Shown: piece after piece, positions 57,867-64,000 of the stretch | Numbering within the stretch: the stretch's first letter is position 1 | How the letters are laid out: every line of letters starts with the position of its first letter | Assembly (NCBI RefSeq): GCF_001676615.1 | Contig: NZ_LYXZ01000071.1 | Coordinates: 1 to 64,000, forward strand | Reading direction: 5' to 3' | DNA: 64,000 nt | From: Labrys sp. WJW | GTDB taxonomy: Bacteria > Pseudomonadota > Alphaproteobacteria > Rhizobiales > Labraceae | Notes under the pieces: generated by a model | Told to the model about the DNA's origin: nothing | Databases searched by the model: none | The model's input: the letters and a program-made list of their open reading frames with translations, nothing else | Program-made: the position numbers and the translations under genes

Positions 57867-58967
57867 ATGGCGACGCAAAAGCTCCTCCTTCTTCCTGGCG
57901 ACGGCATCGGTGTCGAGGTGATGGCGGAGGTCAAACGCCTGATCGCCTTTCTCAACAAGACCGGTCTCGCCTCCTTCGAGACGGAAGAGGATCTGGTCGG
58001 GGGCGCCGCCTATGACGCGCATGGCAAGGCGATCTCCGAGGATGCCATGAAGCTCGCCGAGCAGGCCGATGCGGTGATGTTCGGTGCGGTGGGCGGCCCG
58101 AAATGGGCCGACGTTCCCTATGAGGCGCGCCCCGAGGCCGGCCTGCTGCGCCTGCGCAAGGACCTTGGCCTCTTCGCCAATCTGCGTCCCGCCGTGTGCT
58201 ATCCGGCACTGGCCGAGGCCTCCTCTCTCAAGCGCGAGCTGGTCGAAGGTCTCGACATCATGATCGTGCGCGAGCTCACCGGCGGCGTCTATTTCGGCGA
58301 GCCCAAGGAAATCGTCACGCTGGAGAACGGCGAGAAGCGCGCGGTCGACACCCAGGTCTACACAACCCATGAGATCGAGCGCATCGCCCGCGTCGCCTTC
58401 GACCTCGCCAAGGTGCGCCGCGGCCTGGTGCATTCGTCCGAAAAGCACAATGTCATGAAGTCCGGCGTGCTGTGGAAGCAGGTCGTCACCGAGGTCCACA
58501 AGGCCGAATATGCCGACGTCAAGCTCGAGCACATCCTCGCCGACAATTGCGGCATGCAGCTGGTGCGCACGCCCAAGCAGTTCGATGTCATCGTCTGCGA
58601 CAATCTGTTTGGCGACATGCTCTCCGACGTCGCCGCCATGCTGACGGGCTCGCTCGGCATGCTGCCTTCGGCGGCGCTCGGCGCCGAGGATGCCAAGACC
58701 GGCAAGCGCAAGGCGATGTATGAGCCCGTGCACGGCTCGGCTCCCGACATTGCCGGCAAGGGCCTGGCCAATCCGATCGCAACCCTCGCCTCCTTCGGCA
58801 TGGCGCTACGCTATTCCTTTGGCCTTGCCGAGGCAGCCGATCGCCTCGACGCCGCCATCTCGGCGGTGCTGAGCGAGGGGCTGCGCACCAAGGATATCGC
58901 CAGCGCCGGCCAGAACGCCGTCTCGACCAGCGAGATGGGCGCCGCCGTGATCAAGGCGATGGGGTAA
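57867..58967 (+). CDS. leuB: 3-isopropylmalate dehydrogenase
   Basis: 366 residues with the family pattern LLLPGDGIGVEVMAEV, AVGGPKW, the substrate-binding LRKDLGLFANLRP, RELTGGVYFGEPK, and NLFGDMLSDVAAMLTGSLGM with the metal-binding Asp residues, then EPVHGSAPDIAGKGLANPIA. It oxidises and decarboxylates 3-isopropylmalate in leucine synthesis using NAD. An AAGG site precedes the ATG. It stands alone here, without leuA, leuC or leuD. Confidence 0.95.
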   Translation: MATQKLLLLPGDGIGVEVMAEVKRLIAFLNKTGLASFETEEDLVGGAAYDAHGKAISEDAMKLAEQADAVMFGAVGGPKWADVPYEARPEAGLLRLRKDLGLFANLRPAVCYPALAEASSLKRELVEGLDIMIVRELTGGVYFGEPKEIVTLENGEKRAVDTQVYTTHEIERIARVAFDLAKVRRGLVHSSEKHNVMKSGVLWKQVVTEVHKAEYADVKLEHILADNCGMQLVRTPKQFDVIVCDNLFGDMLSDVAAMLTGSLGMLPSAALGAEDAKTGKRKAMYEPVHGSAPDIAGKGLANPIATLASFGMALRYSFGLAEAADRLDAAISAVLSEGLRTKDIASAGQNAVSTSEMGAAVIKAMG

Positions 58968-58972
58968 GATTG

Positions 58973-59071
58973 AAGAGCGGACTTCTCAGCGACATGCAGG
59001 CATGTCGCGATGTCCGCTCTTGCTCCTCAATGAGTAGCCTCGCCCCAGGAGCGGACTGGAAGTCCGCGCTC
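58973..59071. repeat. Dispersed palindromic element (GCGGAC type)
   Basis: AAGAGCGGAC (58973-58982) with GTCCGCTCTT (59012-59021), an inner GCGACATGC/GCATGTCGC palindrome (58989-59008), and a second GAGCGGACT/AGTCCGCGCTC pair to 59071. The same motifs occur inside the prophage at 21855-21973. Confidence 0.65.
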
Positions 59072-59076
59072 CGAAC

Positions 59077-60489
59077 CTAGCGCCGCCACAGGCCTTCGCG
59101 TTCAAGGTCGTCCATCGTGCGCGAAATGCCCTCGCGCAGGATGGCGGCCATGTCGTCGATCTGGGCGCGGGTGATGGTCAGCGGCGGTGACATCACGCAC
59201 ATGTTGACGATGGGGCGCACCAGCAGGCCGAGTTCCTGGCAATGGCCGTCGATGCGCTTGCCGATGGTCTCGTCGAGCGCCCCACCGTCTTCGCCGGCAG
59301 GACCGGCGACGCATTCGATGCCGGCCATCATGCCGACGCCGCGCACCTCGCCGACCAAGGGCAGGTCCGCCAGGCTCCGGAGCCGGGCCTGGAAATAAGG
59401 CGCGACCTCGCGCACATGGTCGAGGACGCCGCCTTCCAGGATGTCGAGATTCTTCAGCGCCACCGCGCAGCCGATGGGATGGCTGGTGTTGGTCAGGCCA
59501 TGGGCGAACATCGCCTCGGGATGGTTTGAGCGCCTGAGATCCGCGAGGAGGCGGTCGGAAATCACCACGCCGCCGAGCGGGAAATAGCCGGAGGTGACGC
59601 CCTTGGCGAAGGTGATCATGTCGGGATCGAGCCCGAACACCTCGCCCGAAGCGAAGACATGGCCGAGCCGGCCGAAGGCCGTCACCACCTCGTCGGAGAC
59701 ATAGAGAATGTCGTTGGCCCGGCAGATCTCGCGGATACGCGGGAGATAGCCGTCCGGCGGCACGATGACGCCGCCCGAGGCCTGGATCGGCTCGGCGACG
59801 AAGGCTCCGATCCGCTCGGCGCCAACCCGGGCGACGGTGTCTCTGAATTCATCGACCAGGAAGTCGGCGAATTCGGCCACCGTCCTGCCGCGGGGGCGGC
59901 GAAACGGGTTCGGCGCCGAAAGCTTGACCACGAGATCGCCGGTACTGTCCATCCAGTCATTGTCGCGCGGGCGGGCATTGAGCGAGGCGGAAAGATAGGT
60001 CGAGCCGTGATAGGCGCTGCCGCGGCTGAGGATCAGCTTCTTGTCGGGGCGCCCGCGCACATTGTTGTAGAACTGCATGAAGCGCAGTGCCGTCTCCACG
60101 GCCGAGGACCCGCCGGTGGTGAAGAAGACATGGTTGAGATCGCCCGGCGCATGGGCGGCGATCCGCTCGGCCAGTGCCACGGAAGGCGTGCTCGTGGTGT
60201 ACCAGGGCGAGCTGTAGGACAGCGCCATCGCCTGTTCATGCATGACGTCGGCGAGTTCCCGCCGACGATGGCCGATATTGGTGCACCACATGCCGGCGGG
60301 GCCGTCGATCAGACGCTTGCCCGCGGCATCGGTGATGTAGATGCCCTCGCCCTCGCCGATCAGCGGGCGGACCTCGTCGCCGACGGTTTCCGCCACCGGC
60401 CAGGGCTGGACCAGATGGCGCCTGGCGCGCTCTGCGACATCCTCTTCCACAGCCGCCATCATCACTGCCGTCGAGCCGGTCGTCGTCAT
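59077..60489 (-). CDS. Class III aminotransferase (polyamine / omega-amino acid type)
   Basis: 470 residues from the ATG at 60489. PLP-binding marks are FFTTGGSSAVETALRF, YHGSTYLSASL, SDEVVTAFGRLG with Asp266, and FAKGVTSGYFPLGG with the cofactor Lys296. This branch includes putrescine- and omega-amino acid-pyruvate aminotransferases. Together with the divergent TetR regulator and the polyamine-type binding protein nearby, a role in diamine or omega-amino acid breakdown is likely. The upstream in-frame extension overlaps the regulator and is not coding. Confidence 0.92.
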   Translation of the reverse strand: MTTTGSTAVMMAAVEEDVAERARRHLVQPWPVAETVGDEVRPLIGEGEGIYITDAAGKRLIDGPAGMWCTNIGHRRRELADVMHEQAMALSYSSPWYTTSTPSVALAERIAAHAPGDLNHVFFTTGGSSAVETALRFMQFYNNVRGRPDKKLILSRGSAYHGSTYLSASLNARPRDNDWMDSTGDLVVKLSAPNPFRRPRGRTVAEFADFLVDEFRDTVARVGAERIGAFVAEPIQASGGVIVPPDGYLPRIREICRANDILYVSDEVVTAFGRLGHVFASGEVFGLDPDMITFAKGVTSGYFPLGGVVISDRLLADLRRSNHPEAMFAHGLTNTSHPIGCAVALKNLDILEGGVLDHVREVAPYFQARLRSLADLPLVGEVRGVGMMAGIECVAGPAGEDGGALDETIGKRIDGHCQELGLLVRPIVNMCVMSPPLTITRAQIDDMAAILREGISRTMDDLEREGLWRR

Positions 60490-60573
60490 CGTCGTCACCT
60501 CGTCTTTTTCAGCCGCGACATGATCAAAGGCAGGTCCATCAACGGCTTTTTCCCGAAAACCACTTCTATAATT

Positions 60574-60621
60574 GCTATACGTTCGTTCAGTTAAAGGCAA
60601 TATACTGAACGAACGTATAGC
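60574..60621. promoter_or_regulatory. Perfect 18-base inverted repeat, operator of the TetR regulator
   Basis: Arms GCTATACGTTCGTTCAGT (60574-60591) and its exact complement (60604-60621) with a 12-base spacer lie between the divergent aminotransferase and TetR genes. The position, length and symmetry fit an operator that controls both promoters. Confidence 0.82.
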
Positions 60622-60714
60622 AAAAATTGGCATTGACAATCCTGCCGTTCTCGCCAAGCATGGCGCAAATACGCCGGCTTGGATTGCGCGGCGAGACGGG
60701 GTGGTCGCATCAGG

Positions 60715-61395
60715 ATGAGTACGGTTACAGGGACAAGCCGCACGCGGATCAACCGGGCCGAACGCCGAAGCGAGTTGATCGATGCGACGATCGATTGCCT
60801 GGCCCGCTACGGCTATGAAGGCACCACGATCGGTGTCGTCGCCGAGGCGGTCGGCATGTCCCGCGGCATCGTGAACTTCCATTTCGAGACCAAGGAACAA
60901 CTGCTGCTGGAGACGTTGCGTTTCCTGTCGGACGAATATCGCGACCATTGGCGCGCTACGCTCGCCCAGGCCGGCCCATCGGCTCCGGAAAAGCTCTGGG
61001 CCATGGTCCTGGCCGATTTCGACCGCAGCATCTGCACGCCTCGCAAGCTGGCGGCCTGGTGTGCCTTTCGCGGCGAGGCGAAGGCGCGCCCGACCTATCG
61101 CAGCATGTGCAACGCGACCGACCAGGAGAATCTGGACGTCGTCGCCGAGCTCTGCGCCGAACTGGTGCCCGCCGGCATCGATGCGCGCAAGCTGGCGCGC
61201 GCGATCGTATGCATGCTCGAAGGCCTGTGGCTGCATCTGCTGATCGCGCCCAAGAACCTGTCGAGGGAAGAAGCGCGCGATGTCGCGGCCTCACATCTCG
61301 CCATCGTGCTGCCCGACCATTTCACGCCGTCGGGGCCCGTTACGACGGCGCGAGCATCCCTGAGCCGATCCGTTCCGGAAGCCCAAACGTCCTGA
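60715..61395 (+). CDS. TetR-family regulator, BetI-like
   Basis: 226 residues from the ATG at 60715. The N-terminal DNA-binding domain (RRSELIDATIDCLARYGYEG, TTIGVVAEAVGMSRGIVNFHFETKEQLLLETL) is typical of TetR regulators, closest in style to BetI. The C-terminal ligand domain has the BetI-type stretch RKLAAWCAFRGEAKARPTYR. It probably represses the divergent aminotransferase gene through the large inverted repeat between them. Confidence 0.9.
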   Translation: MSTVTGTSRTRINRAERRSELIDATIDCLARYGYEGTTIGVVAEAVGMSRGIVNFHFETKEQLLLETLRFLSDEYRDHWRATLAQAGPSAPEKLWAMVLADFDRSICTPRKLAAWCAFRGEAKARPTYRSMCNATDQENLDVVAELCAELVPAGIDARKLARAIVCMLEGLWLHLLIAPKNLSREEARDVAASHLAIVLPDHFTPSGPVTTARASLSRSVPEAQTS

Positions 61396-61725
61396 GCGAG
61401 CGGGAAGGAGGAAACGCCTATCGCCTGTGCGAAGACGAAGATGCCTGAGGGTGGGCCGGACGGCCCATCCGGGGCGATATTCTGAGCAAATTTTCCACCC
61501 GGGCTACCGGGACACACGCCGAAGAAAGCTGGTCCCGTCTGCTTGAAACCTGAGTCACGCTGAGCGGGTTTTCTCGGCGCGAGCGGTCGTACGCCTGCGC
61601 TTGACGTAGCGAGATTGCCCGAGACCCATCACCGCAATCGCGGCCTTTTGTGCGGGGCCGTATTTGTCACCCGTCGACATCCGGTGTCGGCGGCAATGAT
61701 GACGCACGTCCTGAGGAGATATCCC
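61396..61725. other. Intergenic region before the binding-protein gene
   Basis: About 330 bases without a convincing gene. There is a GGGCCG/GGCCC hairpin near 61452-61466 and a TTGACG at about 61600 that could be part of the binding-protein promoter. Confidence 0.4.
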
Positions 61726-62895
61726 ATGCCGTCTTGCCTGACACAGATATGGAGACAGCTTTCCTGCCGAAGCCGCCTTCGACCGTTCCAGTTGCTGGCC
61801 CTGGCCGGTGCGGGCCTGGCTGCCCTCCAGGCCTCGGGCCCCGCCCAGGCAGGCGACAAGGTGGTCAATGTTTACAGCTGGGCCGACTACATCGATCCCG
61901 CCACCCTGGAATCCTTCACCAAGGAGACCGGCATCAAGGTCGTCTACGACACCATGGATTCCAACGAGGTACTGGAGACCAAGCTTTATGCCGGCCATTC
62001 GGGCTATGACGTCGTCGATCCCACCGGTCCCAACCTGAAGCGCGAGATCGCGGCCGGCGTGTTCCAGCCGCTGGACAAGGCCAGGATCCCCAATCTCAAG
62101 CATGGCTGGGACAAGGTATTCCAGCGCCTGGCCTTCTATGATCCGGGCAACCGATACGCGGTGAACTATATGTGGGGCACCACCGGCATCGGCTACAATG
62201 TCGAGATGGCCAGGAAGCGCCTGGGCGATGTGCCGATCGACAGCTGGAGCATCGTGTTCAAGCCGGAGAACCTCGCCAAATTCGCCGATTGCGGCGTCAG
62301 CATCCTCGATACCCCCGACGAACTGATTCCGCCCGCTCTGAAATATCTCGGCCTCGACCCCGATTCCAAGAATCCCAAGGACATCGCCAAGGCGGGGGAC
62401 CTGCTCAAGGCCATCCGGCCCTATGTCCGCACCTTCAGTTCCTCGGGCTATCTCAGTGCGCTCTCCGCCGGTGACCTCTGCCTGGTCGTCGGTTGGGCCG
62501 GCGACGTCATCCAGGCGCGCAACCGGGCCATCGAGGCTCACGCCAAGTCGCCTGATGGGCCCCTGGTCGACATCCGCTATGTCGTACCTAGGGAAGGCGC
62601 CCTGATCTGGGTCGACGGCTGGGCCATCCCCAAGGATGCCCAGCATGTCGAGGAAGCCCATGCCTTCATCGACTACATGATGCGTCCCGAAGTCGCCGCC
62701 AGGAACACGGAGTTCATCTCCTACGCCACCGGCAACCTCGCCGCGCAGAAGTTCATCAAGCCAGAGATCCTCAAGGATCCCGCCATCTTCCCCGACGAGG
62801 CCACCATGGGGCGCCTGTTCACCACCACGGCGCCGGACGCCAAGGTCCAGAAGCTGTGGACGCGGACCTGGACCAACATCAAGACCAACGAATAG
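61726..62895 (+). CDS. Periplasmic binding protein, putrescine/spermidine type (PotF/PotD-like)
   Basis: 389 residues from the ATG at 61726, with GAGGAG upstream. A basic start and hydrophobic signal end near AQAGDK. The mature start VVNVYSWADYIDPATLESFT, then KVVYDTMDSNEVLETKLYAG and YDVVDPTG, is the family hallmark; WGTTGIGYN and LVVGWAGDVIQARNRA follow. It would bind a polyamine in the periplasm for an ABC importer. No permease or ATPase gene follows in the window, so the partner lies elsewhere. Confidence 0.92.
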   Translation: MPSCLTQIWRQLSCRSRLRPFQLLALAGAGLAALQASGPAQAGDKVVNVYSWADYIDPATLESFTKETGIKVVYDTMDSNEVLETKLYAGHSGYDVVDPTGPNLKREIAAGVFQPLDKARIPNLKHGWDKVFQRLAFYDPGNRYAVNYMWGTTGIGYNVEMARKRLGDVPIDSWSIVFKPENLAKFADCGVSILDTPDELIPPALKYLGLDPDSKNPKDIAKAGDLLKAIRPYVRTFSSSGYLSALSAGDLCLVVGWAGDVIQARNRAIEAHAKSPDGPLVDIRYVVPREGALIWVDGWAIPKDAQHVEEAHAFIDYMMRPEVAARNTEFISYATGNLAAQKFIKPEILKDPAIFPDEATMGRLFTTTAPDAKVQKLWTRTWTNIKTNE

Positions 62896-62949
62896 GGTTT
62901 CGGGCCAGCAGGCGCGGCAGGAGGCGGCCGCGCCTGGGCCGGGTCGCAC

Positions 62950-64000
62950 TTATTTCGTCTTGCCGGCCGAGACCTCCATGACCAGCCGCGCCAGCAGATA
63001 GAGGCGCGGCACCACCGAATCGAGCTCGACATATTCGGCGTCGTTGGAATGGGCGCCGAAGCCGCGCAGGCCGAGACCTTCCAGCACCGGCCCCCTGGCC
63101 TTCAGTCCCGCGAAGGCGGCGTCCGTGCCACCGCCGCCGGCCTTGTCGATCACCGTCAGCTTCCGGCCGATCTCGCCATAGATGGTGCCAGCCTGCGCCG
63201 CCAGGGCACGTCCGGCGTCGCTGGGCTGCAGGGGTGGGCGGCGACGCTCGAACACCGCCTCGATCCTGCTGTCGGGCAGGAGCTTCCTGGCGATGCGTTC
63301 CTTCACCGTCTTTTCGATGCGATCGAAATCGGCCATGCGCAGCATGCGCACATCGGCCTGGGCGGTCGCTTCGGCCGGGATGACATTGCGGTTTGTGCCA
63401 GCCTTGGCCACCGTCCAGTTCAGCTTGAGGCCGAGCTTGGGATCGGAAAGATCGCGCATCTGCAGGATCTGGTGCGCCAGTTCATAAAGCGCGTTGACGC
63501 CGCGCTCGGGGGCGGCCCCGGCATGAGAGGCCTTGCCCTCGACCTTGAGGGCGACGGCGCCGATGCCGGCGGTGGCAAGGATGATCTGGTCGGTGCCGAT
63601 GCCTCCGCCCTCCAGGGAGAATACGGCGTCCTGTTCGGCGCCGATCTCGGTGAGAAGCGCGCGCGAACCGGGCGAGGAAATCTCTTCGTCGCCGTTGATC
63701 ATCACCGTCAGCGTGCCGTAGTCCCTGAAATTCAGGTCCTTGAGCAGCGCGACGGTGGTGAGGGCGAGGGCAACGCCGTGCTTGTCGTCGGCGATGCCCA
63801 GGCCATAGGCCTTGTTACCCTCGATGCGGAAGGGCTGCCGCGCCAGCATGCCCTTGAGATAGACCGTGTCCATATGGGCGATCAGCGCGATCTTCTTGGT
63901 GCCGGTGCCGGTGAAGCGGGCAAGCACGACCTTGCCCAGTTTCTCGGGCGTGTCCTGCATGCGATAGACGTCCTTCGGCTCGATCTGCTGCACCTCGCCG
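62950..64000 (-). CDS. M20 metallopeptidase, glutamate carboxypeptidase-like (5' end outside window)
   Basis: The frame runs off the right edge; the visible 350 or so residues cover most of the protein. Zinc-binding marks are IALIAHMDTVY (His, Asp), GLGIADDKHGV, INGDEEISSPGS with the catalytic Glu pair, and FGAHSNDAEYVELDS near the end. The dimerisation insert (VEGKASHAGAAPERGVNALY) is present. It resembles carboxypeptidase G2-type enzymes that release C-terminal glutamate. Whether a signal peptide exists cannot be seen. Confidence 0.9.
   Translation of the reverse strand, partial: GEVQQIEPKDVYRMQDTPEKLGKVVLARFTGTGTKKIALIAHMDTVYLKGMLARQPFRIEGNKAYGLGIADDKHGVALALTTVALLKDLNFRDYGTLTVMINGDEEISSPGSRALLTEIGAEQDAVFSLEGGGIGTDQIILATAGIGAVALKVEGKASHAGAAPERGVNALYELAHQILQMRDLSDPKLGLKLNWTVAKAGTNRNVIPAEATAQADVRMLRMADFDRIEKTVKERIARKLLPDSRIEAVFERRRPPLQPSDAGRALAAQAGTIYGEIGRKLTVIDKAGGGGTDAAFAGLKARGPVLEGLGLRGFGAHSNDAEYVELDSVVPRLYLLARLVMEVSAGKTK

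Noticed and set aside
59077..61236. 719-codon reading of the aminotransferase gene
   Set aside because: The extra 249 codons at the start overlap the divergent TetR gene and the operator; the family starts near the ATG at 60489.
1..64000. CRISPR arrays, tRNA or rRNA genes
   Set aside because: No regularly spaced direct repeats and no tRNA- or rRNA-like sequence were noticed. A dedicated scan was not possible.

Overview
The window looks like the chromosome of a high-GC alphaproteobacterium of the Hyphomicrobiales (Rhizobiales) type. The evidence is an Omp25/31-like porin, a fused TRAP permease with a TAXI-type binding protein, a PriA, a LeuB, and many short palindromic intergenic repeats of the sort common in that order. 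I cannot name the species.

Left part, about 139 to 39120: a temperate podovirus-type prophage whose late genes all read on the minus strand. Reading in transcription order (right to left): a CI-like repressor with three matching operators (37863-38741); a short leftward operon of small regulators that ends in a candidate late-gene regulator (36408-36908); three late promoters of one design, each followed at once by a hairpin; small and large terminase; portal; a GNAT-type protein; Bbp19-like protein, scaffold, major capsid and Bbp16-like cement protein (Bordetella phage BPP-1-like head genes); tail adaptor, tail nozzle, inner-core-like protein and T7-type tail fibre; a WbqC/glycosyltransferase pair on the opposite strand (probable surface-conversion genes); endolysin, overlapping Rz/Rz1 and a holin-like protein. 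No integrase or replication gene was recognised inside the window.

The most unusual content is three very large paralogous proteins (here called A, B and C) placed between the packaging and head genes. They share an N-terminus, a middle core and a leader hairpin. They differ in the peptidoglycan-hydrolase module near the N-terminus and in the extreme C-terminus. A and C end in deaminase-like tips (HxE and CxxC with identical spacing), each overlapping by ATGA a small downstream gene of one family that looks like an immunity gene. Beside C lies an orphan tip that has lost its HxE motif but keeps its immunity-like gene. B ends in a lysozyme-like tip that faces a secreted protein, and B is split by a one-base frameshift. 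Near A lie a small AT-rich ORF and a fragment of another A-like gene. The whole resembles a polymorphic toxin-immunity array carried on phage ejection proteins.

Right part, about 39257 to 64000: host chromosome. It holds YceH; a convergent GDP-mannose dehydratase / GDP-fucose synthase pair; a porin; a TRAP-TAXI uptake system; a family 2 glycosyltransferase; an aldehyde dehydrogenase coupled to a lytic transglycosylase; a DUF1963 protein; a regulator/NAD-binding-protein divergent pair; an exported inorganic pyrophosphatase; PriA; LeuB; a probable polyamine-use cluster (class III aminotransferase, divergent TetR regulator with an 18-base inverted-repeat operator, polyamine-type binding protein); and an M20 glutamate-carboxypeptidase-like gene cut by the window end.
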